From Chlamydiota bacterium (GTDB taxonomy: Bacteria; Chlamydiota; Chlamydiia; Chlamydiales; Rhabdochlamydiaceae): 46,788 nucleotides of DNA. The DNA lies in assembly GCA_026398435.1 (NCBI GenBank), contig JAPLSW010000076.1, forward strand, positions 7,609 through 54,396. The letters run 5' to 3'. Positions 16,687-26,400 of the stretch are shown piece after piece. A program made the translations under genes and the position numbers. The notes beneath the pieces were generated by a model. It was not told the origin of the DNA. It searched no databases and was given only the letters and a program-made list of their open reading frames with translations. The stretch's first letter is position 1; each line of letters starts with the position of its first letter.

Positions 16687-17721
16687 TTAGAAGAACTGTG
16701 TATAAGAAAGAACTAAGGAAGCAAAGTTTGCGCTGTTTCGTCCTGTTACAGAAAACCAAACGCCACCAATAAATCCCCCTGTATCCGTTACGTTGTATTC
16801 GATAGCTGGAGAAATAGAGAACTGATCGGAAGAAGGACCTCCTGTCACAGGAGCAACTCCATCAACAAGCAAACCTGGATCCCCTCTAAAAGTATCTTTA
16901 CTGGAATAGGTATACACGAAGTCTGTAGCAAATACCCACTTTTCGGTAAGGCTTACTTCAACACCAAGGTCAGTACTAACAGTGTTACCGACAGCTACCC
17001 TTCCATCTGTCCCTTCTCCGCCGCCATAGGCATTAAAGTCCCTGACGGATGCCTTGCCATTGGAAATATTATAGCTATTTGCCCAGCGTACGGCTATCGG
17101 ATGAAGCTTTAACCACCAAAACACCTTACTAATATTGAGCCCCAAAGATGTTGCATATACACCACCACCTGAAGCATCAAGACCGAGTTTACTTGGAGTG
17201 AGCTGTTTATAGCTCCCTGTTGGAAATACTTCTCCTAAGATAAACCGAATACTTGGAATATAGGGAGTCTCTTTCTTTATTTGGAATCCAAACTGCAACG
17301 GCAGATCACCAAACCCCTGTCCATAGTGACTCTTCTCCCATTTAAAAAACCCTTGAGGTGAAGCCGTGACATCAAGCCATGGCAAAATACCAACCTGAGC
17401 GATAAGTTGCGGATTTATAATATAGGTATTGGGGGTATTGACAGACTTTCTATTATTCGTGTAATGCCCATTGAGAGTTAAAAAAAGATATCCCTGAACA
17501 TTTGCATGCCCTTGTGGTACGTTATGCGCAGATCCCGTGATTAACGGACCTGTATACCAAGGGATAAACATCTTCTGAGCAATTTCAAAATCGCTCTGGG
17601 CGCTTTGAATCTCCATCTGAATTTGCTGAGGGGATTTAATAGGCTCTTTCGGAGCAGTTGTTGCAGCGCTCGCGCTTGCCGCACAGTAAAGAGAACAAAA
17701 AAATGCAGAAAAAGTTTTCAT
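16687..17721 (-). CDS. outer-membrane beta-barrel protein, function unknown
   Basis: This 344-residue protein has a signal peptide (MKTFSAFFCSLYCAASASA, cleavage near residue 19) and ends in an aromatic residue (SLVLSYTQFF), the usual signal for outer-membrane insertion. Between them are many short alternating strands rich in Gly and aromatic residues (QGYLFLTLNGHYTNN, FGDLPLQFGFQI, SIRFILGEVFPTGSY, WVFATDFVYTYSS). The pattern resembles the broad 'transporter/MetA-pathway of phenol degradation' barrel family, but I cannot name a substrate. Residues 25-45 are helical and charged, perhaps a periplasmic plug or linker. It stands alone between a terminator and a divergent small gene. Confidence 0.75.
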   Translation of the reverse strand: MKTFSAFFCSLYCAASASAATTAPKEPIKSPQQIQMEIQSAQSDFEIAQKMFIPWYTGPLITGSAHNVPQGHANVQGYLFLTLNGHYTNNRKSVNTPNTYIINPQLIAQVGILPWLDVTASPQGFFKWEKSHYGQGFGDLPLQFGFQIKKETPYIPSIRFILGEVFPTGSYKQLTPSKLGLDASGGGVYATSLGLNISKVFWWLKLHPIAVRWANSYNISNGKASVRDFNAYGGGEGTDGRVAVGNTVSTDLGVEVSLTEKWVFATDFVYTYSSKDTFRGDPGLLVDGVAPVTGGPSSDQFSISPAIEYNVTDTGGFIGGVWFSVTGRNSANFASLVLSYTQFF

Positions 17722-17797
17722 GGTACTTGCCTTTTAAATTTTCACTTAATATATACAAGATTATGCATGCAAATTTTAATTACAAGAGAGAAATCAC

Positions 17798-18112
17798 ATG
17801 GGAATATCAGGGCCTTGCCAACCAGAAAAACCTAGCTACCAAACAGACTTCAAGCAAAGCGTAGATCTCTTTGAAAAAAGCTTTCAAGGAATGCAGGGAT
17901 CAAAACTTGACGCCCAAAAAACTCAGTATGCTAAAGTAATGCAAGAGTCTCTTAAAACCATGCAAGAATCTGCCAATGGGATGTTCAACACGCACCTTGC
18001 TGCGATGAAAGATACCCTATCTAAAGACCTCAATGAATACCTTAGCTCCCCCACTGATGCTCATAAGCAAAAAGTAATCAACGACATCAATGAGATCAAA
18101 AGCAAAGAGTAG
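17798..18112 (+). CDS. small helical protein of unknown function
   Basis: I do not recognise this 104-residue, strongly hydrophilic protein. Residues 15-100 are almost entirely helical, with many Gln, Lys, Met and Glu and a repeated MQES element (KVMQESLKTMQESANGMF). The N-terminus has a short Pro-rich lead (GISGPCQPEKPS). The composition suggests a coiled-coil partner such as a chaperone or a small structural secretion component, but no family motif is seen. AGAGAG lies about 8 nt before the ATG. It is divergent from the beta-barrel gene, with 76 bp between the starts. Confidence 0.6.
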   Translation: MGISGPCQPEKPSYQTDFKQSVDLFEKSFQGMQGSKLDAQKTQYAKVMQESLKTMQESANGMFNTHLAAMKDTLSKDLNEYLSSPTDAHKQKVINDINEIKSKE

Positions 18113-18145
18113 GTAAAAAGATCGACTCAATTCTTACTTGCAGCT

Positions 18146-18328
18146 CTAATACAAAAAGCCAAAGAGATACAGGAGGAATTTTCCTTCCAAACCCCATTTT
18201 AGTATCATCAACGGCCAAATAGGAATTTTCTTCCCCTTGAATTTGCCGGCCTGTTTTCCCTTTACCTCCCACTTCAATGACATAGGTATCATCGACAAGG
18301 AAATCCCCCTTTAAAGAAAATCGGTGGC
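18146..18328 (-). pseudogene. C-terminal remnant of an AAA/DUF4143-type ATPase
   Basis: The minus strand reads KGDFLVDDTYVIEVGGKGKT, then GEENSYLAVDDTKMGFGRKIP, and after a one-base shift LYLFGFLY and a stop at 18146. This matches the C-terminal end of stand-alone ATPases of the AAA_14/DUF4143 group, which finish with a KGDF(L/V)...EVGGK nuclease-like motif, an ADD..GFG.KIP block and LWLFGFLY. The upstream part is gone (an in-frame stop lies near 18343) and the final frameshift shows decay. It is a relic of the same broad gene class as the intact ATPase at 32990-34300. The family resemblance is from memory. Confidence 0.65.
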
Positions 18329-18382
18329 GTCACCATACCCTCCTGACGTATCTGGTCAAATCCCCTAGCCTGAACCCCTTAG

Positions 18383-18437
18383 ACTGTAACCTGCCCATTA
18401 CACTTTTTGCACAAAAGTGTAATGGGCAGGTTACAGT
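18383..18437. repeat. perfect 25-bp inverted repeat with 5-nt loop
   Basis: The left arm (18383-18407, starting ACTGTAACCTGCCC) is an exact inverted copy of the right arm (18413-18437, ending GGGCAGGTTACAGT), with loop TGCAC. A further 7-bp pair, TGGTCAA near 18353 and TTGACCA near 18446, lies outside. There is no T-run, so a simple terminator is unlikely. It lies between an ATPase relic and the AlbA_2 regulator, so a MITE, fused insertion-sequence ends or a recombination site are the better candidates. Confidence 0.8.
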
Positions 18438-18566
18438 TACGCCATTGACCATTCTAAATTAGCAATAATCCCTTAATTACCAGCACTTTAATGCGCTATA
18501 AGGAGGTGTTTATTTTTTGAATAAGCCTCACCCTCACAAATTTTATGCCTCAAAATTACTACTTTT

Positions 18567-18614
18567 GATTCATATGATTCATATTTTAGCGATTATTTGA
18601 CAAATATGAATCAA
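18567..18614 (+). promoter_or_regulatory. repeated operator-like motif before the AlbA_2 regulator
   Basis: GATTCATAT occurs twice in tandem (18567-18575 and 18576-18584) and once inverted as ATATGAATC (18604-18612). TTGATTCATAT and ATATGAATCAA form an 11-bp inverted pair. The cluster lies 38-85 bp before the start of a gene ending in a winged-helix domain, so autoregulation is a reasonable inference. Confidence 0.6.
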
Positions 18615-18651
18615 ATGATGCAAAATTGAGTTATATAAATAAGAGGAACCG

Positions 18652-19989
18652 ATGAAATACCCCGAGAAAGAATCGCACACCTTAGAGTTCAAAAGCTCGC
18701 TGCCAAAAAGCGATCAAATTATAAAAACGGTCATAGGATTTTGCAATCAAGCAGGTGGCCGTTTAATTTTGGGTGTGAGCGATGATGGTAAAATTATCGG
18801 TATAGAAGAAGAGGACGCGATGAAATGGATGGAGTGGCTAGAGTACTCCATCTACCAAGCGACCACACCCCCTATCATCCCTAAAATTCTTCTGCAGCGG
18901 ATAGGAGGGAAATTAATTCTTGTCTTAAAAGTTTCATCCGGCATGAATAAGCCCTACTACATAAAAAACGAGGGGCTAGAAAGAGGCACCTATGTTCGTG
19001 TTGGGCGAAGCACCCTCCGAGCTACCTCCGATATGATCGAAGAGCTAAGGTGGCAGGGAAGGGGGCTCTCCTTCGATGTCATGCCGATATATCAAGCTGC
19101 TATTGAGGACTTAGATTCAAATAAGATAGCAAAATTTTTAGAAAAAAGAACCGGAGAAGCAAACATTTCCATAACAGAGGAAGTGTTGAAAGCATATAAA
19201 CTCATCGCCGAAGAACATGCTCACACCTACCCTTCAGTTTGTGGGCTTCTGCTGTTTGGGAAAAAAGTGAATTATTGGCTGCCCGAAGCAATGATCATCT
19301 GCTCCCATTTCTCTGGCATATCTGGCAGGGAAGCTATTGCTACAAGAGATTGCACAGGCACCCTTTTTGAACAGTTTTCTAATGCCTATGAATTTGTACT
19401 AAGTCAAATAAATAGATCTTTTACGATTAGGGAGCCAAAAAGAGAAGAAAAATTCGAGATCCCAGAAATAGCAATTAGAGAGCTCCTCCTAAATGCGATT
19501 ATTCATCGCAACTACCATTTAAGAGCTCCTATTAAAATCGCAATCTACCAGGATCGGATTGAAATCTTTAGCCCTGGAGGATTCCCAACTCCATTTGCTA
19601 GCATGAAACTCGGATTAACAGATATCCGAAATATGGCCATAGGGAAAATTTTTCGAGAATCAGGCTATATTGAAAAATTAGGAACCGGGATTATAACAGC
19701 TTTTGAAGCATACGAAAAATGGGGACTACCCGAACCCACAATTATTGACGGTGAAAATTTCGTAAAATGCATTTTACCAAGAAATGTCCATGGTGCTGCT
19801 GTAGTTTCTGATAACCTCCAACCTATCCTAAGGCTATTCACAACAGCGGATGAACTTGCCGTATCGGATATAATAGAGGCACTCCATATGCCACGAGCCA
19901 CAGCCACCAGGCGCCTTAATGAGCTTGTAAAAAGCGGAATACTTACCAAGTTGGGAAGAGGTAAAAGCACAACATATAAAAAGAAGTAA
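18652..19989 (+). CDS. AlbA_2-domain regulator with GHKL-like and winged-helix domains
   Basis: This 445-residue protein belongs to the Schlafen AlbA_2 family of putative nucleic-acid-binding regulators. Residues 6-125 form the AlbA_2 domain: ESHTLEFKSSLP, then FCNQAGGRLILGVSDDG and a GTYVRVGRST end. Residues about 265-370 resemble the HATPase_c_4 module (AIRELLLNAIIHRNY with the Asn-containing helix, and IEIFSPGGFP). Residues about 385-440 form a winged helix (ELAVSDIIEALHMPRATATRRLNELVKSGILTKLG). A strong AGAGG site precedes the ATG. Genes of this type are common in accessory DNA and their targets are mostly unknown. The relics and repeats around it suggest it was acquired horizontally. Confidence 0.85.
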   Translation: MKYPEKESHTLEFKSSLPKSDQIIKTVIGFCNQAGGRLILGVSDDGKIIGIEEEDAMKWMEWLEYSIYQATTPPIIPKILLQRIGGKLILVLKVSSGMNKPYYIKNEGLERGTYVRVGRSTLRATSDMIEELRWQGRGLSFDVMPIYQAAIEDLDSNKIAKFLEKRTGEANISITEEVLKAYKLIAEEHAHTYPSVCGLLLFGKKVNYWLPEAMIICSHFSGISGREAIATRDCTGTLFEQFSNAYEFVLSQINRSFTIREPKREEKFEIPEIAIRELLLNAIIHRNYHLRAPIKIAIYQDRIEIFSPGGFPTPFASMKLGLTDIRNMAIGKIFRESGYIEKLGTGIITAFEAYEKWGLPEPTIIDGENFVKCILPRNVHGAAVVSDNLQPILRLFTTADELAVSDIIEALHMPRATATRRLNELVKSGILTKLGRGKSTTYKKK

Positions 19990-19996
19990 CCTTGGC

Positions 19997-20494
19997 CTAA
20001 AAACCAAAGCCCCTAGTTAGTAGCGTTGATAGAATACCAACGAGTAGGACAAGGGAAATAAGGACAAATGCTACCCTAAAAATGGTAGATTTTTGAGGTA
20101 GTAAGGGATCTCGATCGTTAACTAGTAGCAGTATAGCAACGGCTATCATAGAAAACCCAAACACGGTAAAAGCCCATGTAGGTAAACTTTTCCCTAAAAT
20201 CTGAGGCTGCATAGATCCCCCACAACAGAATTTTAGAGAATTGTGCCGCAGAGCTACAAGCGCTCCAAAAAGAGCAGCAAGAAGACAGACTCCAAGACTT
20301 TTGCTGCTGGGTGTTCTAAGATTTATAAGGATACAAAGAGAGGCAAGGACCATCCCGAGCCTTTGGAGATAGCAGAGAGCGCACGGCTCGTGATTCAAAA
20401 TAAATTCAATAAAATATCCACCGAAGAGCACCAGGATTAGTACTGTGTAAAAGGAAAGGTGGAGAATTAGGTCAAACTTTTTTTTCCAATGCAT
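19997..20494 (-). CDS. dsbB: disulfide bond formation protein, DsbB-like
   Basis: DsbB reoxidises the periplasmic thiol oxidase DsbA and passes electrons to quinone in the inner membrane. The first periplasmic loop has the CxxC pair in EPCALCYLQR (about residues 36-45), with the conserved Arg that contacts quinone. Membrane segments are at about 8-30, 46-60, 67-82, 107-124 and 139-160, one more than the four of the E. coli protein. The second loop carries two adjacent cysteines (LKFCCGGS) instead of the well-separated pair seen in E. coli. The ATG lies 1 nt after the stop of a 50-codon gene, and GAGGTGG in that gene serves as the ribosome-binding site. No dsbA is in this window. Confidence 0.85.
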   Translation of the reverse strand: MHWKKKFDLILHLSFYTVLILVLFGGYFIEFILNHEPCALCYLQRLGMVLASLCILINLRTPSSKSLGVCLLAALFGALVALRHNSLKFCCGGSMQPQILGKSLPTWAFTVFGFSMIAVAILLLVNDRDPLLPQKSTIFRVAFVLISLVLLVGILSTLLTRGFGF

Positions 20495-20495
20495 T

Positions 20496-20648
20496 TTACC
20501 ACCTCATGTCAAGACTTGTTGTCATATGGAAAAAGAAATTCCAAAGACAAAATAAGAGTAATAGCCCAAGCACTGCAAGCGCTGTCTTAAAAAATCCTTT
20601 GTATAAAAGTAGGGCAGCTACAGCTGCTTGCAAAAAAAAGAAAACCAT
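20496..20648 (-). CDS. 50-residue hydrophobic membrane protein in front of dsbB
   Basis: A short open frame on the minus strand runs from the ATG at 20648 to a TAA at 20496-20498, one base before the dsbB start. The product has two hydrophobic segments: about 1-15 (MVFFFLQAAVAALLL) and 22-40 (TALAVLGLLLLFCLWNFFF), with YKGFFK between them and a hydrophilic C-terminus ending in RW. The gene supplies the dsbB Shine-Dalgarno sequence and its spacing points to translational coupling. I do not recognise a family. A small membrane partner of DsbB is possible, but this is inferred from position only. Confidence 0.55.
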   Translation of the reverse strand: MVFFFLQAAVAALLLYKGFFKTALAVLGLLLLFCLWNFFFHMTTSLDMRW

Positions 20649-20776
20649 ATATTGAACTTTTTGTTAATAACTTCAGTTTGCTTTTTTTTCACCTATTCCT
20701 CAAGTGGCATTTTGACTTTTGGAAGGGAGCTGTGCTAGACTTCCCAGTAATTAGAATAATCCTCCAAGGACTTAAA

Positions 20777-23410
20777 ATGATTTCTCAAGAAATACGAAGA
20801 AACTTTCTTAAATATTTTAAAGAAAGAGGCCACAGCATTCTCCCCTCTTCTTCTGTCGTTCCCCACGATGATCCGACTCTTCTTTTTACAAACGCCGGAA
20901 TGAACCAGTTTAAAGACGTTTTCCTTGGAAAAAGCGCTAGAGATTTTACCAGAGCCACAACATCCCAAAAATGTATCCGTGTGGGTGGCAAACATAATGA
21001 CCTAGATAATGTAGGCCATACCACAAGACACCTTACCTTTTTCGAAATGCTCGGCAACTTTTCTTTTGGGGACTATTTTAAAGAAGAAGCGATCAAATTC
21101 GCTTGGCAAGTGACAACAGAAGTTTTTGGTTTTGTCCCCGAAGATGTATGGGTCACGGTATTCCAAGAAGATGATGAAGCATACGAGTACTGGAAAAAGA
21201 TCGTTCCGGAAAGAAGAATTGTCCGTATGGGAGAAAAGGAAAACTTTTGGGCTATGGGCGATACAGGCCCTTGTGGACCGTGCTCCGAGCTGCTTTTTGA
21301 TAGAGGCTCTAAATATGGCAATGCCCCTTCCCCTAAAGAAGATCTTAGCGGTGAAAGATATTTGGAGTTCTGGAACCTGGTATTTATGCAGTTTAACAAA
21401 GACGGCTCCGGCAAGATGGGCAATCTGCCCAAGCAGTCTATTGATACCGGTGCCGGTCTTGAGAGAGTCGTCTCTTTAAAGATGCATGTGGATAATGTCT
21501 TTGCAACAGACATCTTTAGAAGCCTGATTGCTCAAGTGGAAACCGTTACTGGAAAAAGATACGATGCAAGCGATTTGCATATGGCCCCGGCGTTCCATGT
21601 AATTGCAGACCACATCCGCTCCCTTTCCTTTGCTATTGCCGATGGAGCGCAACCGAGCAATATCGAAAGAGGATATGTCCTTCGTAAAATCCTTAGAAGA
21701 GCTGTACGCTACGGCAAAGCGCTCGATAAGCAAGAGCCGTTCCTTGCCAAAATACTCCCCCGTCTTGTAGACGTCATGGGATCTGACTATCCTGAACTTG
21801 TCGCCTCTCAAGATAGAATCGCTGAAATCCTAACACTTGAAGAAGAGTCATTCTTCCGCACTCTTAAGCGAGGTGGCAACATCCTAAGCCAAGTCATAGA
21901 AAAAGCGCAAACAAGCCCTCTTAAACAGATCTCAGGCGATGAAGCTTTTAAACTTAAAGACACCTATGGCTTTCCTCTTGAAGAGATCCTCCTGCTTGCT
22001 AAAGATACAGGGGTCGATGTGAACCTTGAGTCTTACGAGATCCTCGAAAAACAGGCGAAAGAAAAATCCCGCAGCGCGCAAGTTTCCCATAACCAAGAAG
22101 CAGAAAGCAATCTTTTCAAAGACTTTGTGAAAGAGCATGGCAAATGCGAATTTACCGGATTCCATGATATCGAAGGGGAAGGGACAATCCTCGCTGTTGT
22201 CCACCAAGGACAGTTCGTTAAAGAACTGAAAGAAGGACAAGAAGGTTTTGTTATCTTAAATAAAACACCTTTTTATGCAGAAAAAGGGGGCCAACTTGGC
22301 GATACAGGGATTCTTACCCACAACACAGCCCATTTTGTTGTCACCGGATGCAGCTCTCCTTATCCCGATGTAATTATTCATACGGGAAAGCTCGATAAAG
22401 GAGATCTAATCCTTGGTGAGCCAGTAAGGGCCTTTGTCGATAGCGGAAGAAGACAGAAAATTGCAAATAACCATACAGCCACTCACCTTTTGCACTACGC
22501 ACTAGAAAAGGTCCTTGGCAGCCATATTAAGCAGGCCGGATCTCTTGTTGAAGAGACAAGGCTCCGTTTTGACTTCAACCATCATAAACCTCTTTCTCAA
22601 GACGAGATCTTAAAGATTGAGCAGATGATCAATGAAAAGATCCGGGAAAATGGAAAAGTCACAGACTATGAGCTTTCTTATGATGAAGCGCAAAAACGCT
22701 CAGATATCAAGCAGTTCTTTGGTGATAAATACGGCTCTAAAGTACGTGTTGTCGACATAGATTTCTCTAAGGAACTCTGTGGAGGAACACATGTGGAGCA
22801 GGTTGGCTCTATCGGCATTTTCCGAATACTTAAAGAAAGCAGCATAGCCGCCGGCGTCCGTAGGATCGAGGCTGTGACTGGCAAAGAAGCGGAAGACCTT
22901 ATATACAGCCATGAGCACCTTCTTGAGCAAGCCTCCGCTCTTATTAAAGTTCCTTCGAGCAAAATAGTAGAAAGGCTGACAAGCCTTCTAGAGGAACATA
23001 AAGAGATGGGATCCCAGCTTAAAGCGATGAGACGATCAGGTGTAAAGCTCTTAGCCTCTCAGCTCATAGAAAAAGCTGAAAAAATAGGCTCTTTGCAGCT
23101 CATTACCGGTATTCTTTCGATCGAAGCAGAAGATGTCCCTCAGCTTCTCGATGACCTAACGGCTTTAAGTAAAAATTTTGTAGCAGTTGTCGCAACAAAG
23201 ACTGAAGGCAAGTGCCAGCTTTTTGTAAGGGCAGCTCCTGATACAGTGCAAAAAGGTATCCACGCTGGTAACATCATTAAGGAGATCTCTCCCTTAATCG
23301 GTGGCAAAGGGGGCGGAAAAGCTGACAGCGCACAAGCAGGTGGCAGCAATCCTTCCGGCCTTGATGAAGCATTTACCCTCGCAAGGAAACTAATACAACC
23401 ACAGTGCTAA
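20777..23410 (+). CDS. alaS: alanyl-tRNA synthetase
   Basis: AlaRS attaches alanine to tRNA-Ala and hydrolyses mischarged seryl- and glycyl-tRNA. The N-terminal class II catalytic core has TTSQKCIRVGGKHNDL and FFEMLGNFSFGDYFK. The editing domain carries the zinc-type HxxxH in NHTATHLLHYAL and CGGTHVEQVGSIG. A coiled coil and C-Ala domain with GGKGGGKADSAQAGG finish the protein. The start at 20777 gives 877 residues, beginning MISQEIRRNFLKYF, and has AAGGA 6 nt upstream; the longer open frame from 20678 adds an implausible hydrophobic leader. Its stop overlaps the likely GTG start of mfd. Confidence 0.97.
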   Translation: MISQEIRRNFLKYFKERGHSILPSSSVVPHDDPTLLFTNAGMNQFKDVFLGKSARDFTRATTSQKCIRVGGKHNDLDNVGHTTRHLTFFEMLGNFSFGDYFKEEAIKFAWQVTTEVFGFVPEDVWVTVFQEDDEAYEYWKKIVPERRIVRMGEKENFWAMGDTGPCGPCSELLFDRGSKYGNAPSPKEDLSGERYLEFWNLVFMQFNKDGSGKMGNLPKQSIDTGAGLERVVSLKMHVDNVFATDIFRSLIAQVETVTGKRYDASDLHMAPAFHVIADHIRSLSFAIADGAQPSNIERGYVLRKILRRAVRYGKALDKQEPFLAKILPRLVDVMGSDYPELVASQDRIAEILTLEEESFFRTLKRGGNILSQVIEKAQTSPLKQISGDEAFKLKDTYGFPLEEILLLAKDTGVDVNLESYEILEKQAKEKSRSAQVSHNQEAESNLFKDFVKEHGKCEFTGFHDIEGEGTILAVVHQGQFVKELKEGQEGFVILNKTPFYAEKGGQLGDTGILTHNTAHFVVTGCSSPYPDVIIHTGKLDKGDLILGEPVRAFVDSGRRQKIANNHTATHLLHYALEKVLGSHIKQAGSLVEETRLRFDFNHHKPLSQDEILKIEQMINEKIRENGKVTDYELSYDEAQKRSDIKQFFGDKYGSKVRVVDIDFSKELCGGTHVEQVGSIGIFRILKESSIAAGVRRIEAVTGKEAEDLIYSHEHLLEQASALIKVPSSKIVERLTSLLEEHKEMGSQLKAMRRSGVKLLASQLIEKAEKIGSLQLITGILSIEAEDVPQLLDDLTALSKNFVAVVATKTEGKCQLFVRAAPDTVQKGIHAGNIIKEISPLIGGKGGGKADSAQAGGSNPSGLDEAFTLARKLIQPQC

Positions 23411-26400
23411 AAGAAATACTCGAAAGCCCAGCTCTTGCATTTTATGCAGATACGGCTACCAAAGAGCCCTCTCTTCTTGTAGAGGGGCTTTGGGATGGCC
23501 CGAAGGCTTTGCTATGTCTACTGGCCGCAAAGGCTACAAATAAGCATATCGTAATTATTTCAGGGGCAAGAGAGGATCGTCTACTCGACGATCTCTCATT
23601 CTTTGGTGAGGGTACTGTTTTAGATCTCCTTCCTTGGGAAACTCTTCCCGGCGAAGATATTGCTCCAAGCTCTGACATCACAGGAAAAAGACTCGAGATC
23701 CTTCATGCGATAACAAAGGCTAAAAAACCTTTAATTATCCACTGCTCCTTGCAGGCGCTACTGCAAAGAACGATCTCTCCGAAAACCCTGCAAAAGTTAT
23801 GTCATGAGTGGAAAAAAGGAGATACGATCTGTTTTTCAAAGCTCTCCGATTTCCTGATTAATCTCGGATATAAAAAGATGCCGATTGCCTCTGATAAGGG
23901 GGAATTCGCCATCCGCGGAGGGATTTTAGATGTTTTTCCCATATCAGCCCCGGAGCCTTATAGACTCGATTTTTTTGGAGATACCTTAGAAGAGATTCGC
24001 ACCTATGATCCTGTGGGGCAGAGATCCAATAAAAAAGTAGACCGTCTTTTCTTAAGCCCGGCCTCCGAGTGGCAATTACTAAAAACGGAAGAAAGCCCCT
24101 CACTTCTTTGGGATTATGTTGGGGACAATACAATGGTTTTTTTCAATGAGCTACTCACCATTGAAGATCATTATGTCGCATTGCAGGGACTCCCTGGCAG
24201 CCGTACAAAGCTATTCTCAAGTTTTGAAGAGCACCTAAAGAAAATTAAAGACCTGCAAAAAGTCCTTTTTTCCCATCAGCCCGTCGAAGAGCTCTCCTCT
24301 GTTGCGATGAAAGAAAAAACGGGAAGAAGCTTTTACTCTGGAAAAAATCCACTCCAAGAGCTTTCTTTTGAATTCATCGATAGCAAAATCAAAACAAAAA
24401 GATGGGGACATCCCTTTATAGAAATCGGAGATTATTTCTCTATCCTTGATAACAAGCAATCAGCTACCGCCGATGAAATCTTTTTAGCTATTTCCCGCTT
24501 TAGCAAATCCCCGCTGCATCTGCATTTCATCTGCGCCTCTGAGGCGGAAGAAAAAAAACTTAAAGAGCGCATAACTGTTGAAAATATACAGCTTCCTAAA
24601 GAATCCTATTTCGAAAGAGGGTATTTAACCTCGGGGTTTGTCTTAGCCGATACGCAGCTGGCTATTTTACCCTTAGCAGAACTTACCCATAGATACAAAG
24701 CGCGACGGCAAAAGTGGAGAAACACCTACCACACCCCAGCTTCAGAGTTTCATGAGTTAAGCGTCGGTGATATCGTCGTCCATTTTCATAACGGGATCGG
24801 CAAATACCTAGGTGTCGAAAAGAAGACGAATCACCTAGGCACCGTCGCAGAATATCTTATCATCGAATATGCCGAGACGAGCAAGCTTTTTGTCCCTATT
24901 GCCCAGTCACACCTAGTAAGTCGCTACATAGGATCAAGGGAAGAGATCCCAACTCTTAGCACACTTGGATCTCCCAGGTGGCAAAAGACGTGTGTGCAAG
25001 CACAAAAATCGATCATCGGCTATGCCAAAGAACTTCTACAGAGAACAGCTGAAAGAGAAATCCGTGGCGGATTTGCTTTTAATGCAGATTCTGACGATAT
25101 GGTGATGTTCGAAGAGGAGTTTCCTTTTGTCGAAACGGAAGACCAGACCACCGCTATTTCTGACATTAAGAAAGATATGATATCTCCTAAGGCCATGGAT
25201 CGGCTCATATGCGGCGATGTAGGCTACGGCAAAACAGAAGTTGCCATGAGAGCTGCTGCAAAAGCCGTGCTCGATGGCAAAAAGCAGGTAGCAGTCCTTG
25301 TCCCTACAACGATCCTTGCCATGCAACACTACGAAAACTTTAAAGAAAGGATGGCAAGCTTTGCCATAGAAGTCGGTGTTGTATCCAGATTCCTCCCCGC
25401 TAAAGAAATTAAAAAGACCTTAGAAAAGGTTGCTGCCGGTACCATCGATATTCTCGTTGGCACCCACCGGATCATCAGTGGTGATGTCCTATTCAAAGAT
25501 CTTGGCCTTATTATCATCGATGAAGAGCAGCGCTTTGGGGTCCGAGCTAAAGAACACTTAAAAAAAGCCAAAATCGGGGTTGACTGCTTAACTCTTTCTG
25601 CAACACCCATTCCAAGAACTCTCTATCTATCTTTAATCGGTGCTAAAGAGATTTCCGTGATTAACACCCCGCCGCAAGATAGGCTTCCGATAAAATCAGT
25701 CCTTGCCGATAGAGATCCCGCTATCATTAAAAATGCACTGCTACGGGAACTCTCTCGCGATGGGCAGTCCTTCTTTATTCACAACCGTGTTGAATCGATA
25801 TTGCAAGTACGGGATGAGCTCCAAAAAATGCTCCCCCAAGCAAGGATCATTGCCGGTCACGGGCAGATGGAAGCTGACGAACTCGATGCTGTATTTCACT
25901 CTTTTAAAAGTGGACAGGCCGATATCCTAGTAGCTACAACCATTGTGGAAAATGGAATTGATATCCCTAATGCCAATACAATTCTTATCGATCGTGCTGA
26001 CCAATTTGGGATGGCAGACCTCTACCAGCTAAGAGGACGTGTTGGACGGTGGAACCGGCCGGCGTATGCCTATTTTTTAACATCTAAAGGACAAAAACTT
26101 CCGGAAATTGCTAGAAAAAGGCTATATGCCCTTATGGAATCATCGGGCCATGGTGGAGGGATGAAAGTTGCTATGCGCGACTTAGAGATACGCGGTGCTG
26201 GCGACATCCTAGGAATACAACAATCAGGCCAGATCTCAGCCATAGGTTTTCATCTCTACTGCAAGCTCCTGAAAAAAACTGTCGAGGCCCTCAAGAAAAA
26301 TCAACCGATTTATTTTGTGGAAACTAAATTAGAATCTTCTATCGATGCAAGACTCCCCGATGACTACATAAATGAGCCGAGCCTCCGTATGGAGATCTAC

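Noticed and set aside
16577..16759. 60-codon minus-strand frame downstream of the beta-barrel gene
   Set aside because: It overlaps the barrel's C-terminal codons and the terminator hairpin and has no ribosome-binding site.
18335..18390. tRNA-like wording near TGGTCAAATCCCC
   Set aside because: No acceptor or anticodon arms and no CCA can be drawn; the block is explained by the ATPase relic and the inverted repeat.
20678..20776. In-frame N-terminal extension of alaS
   Set aside because: It adds a hydrophobic leader not seen in alanyl-tRNA synthetases; the ATG at 20777 has a good ribosome-binding site and the normal N-terminus.
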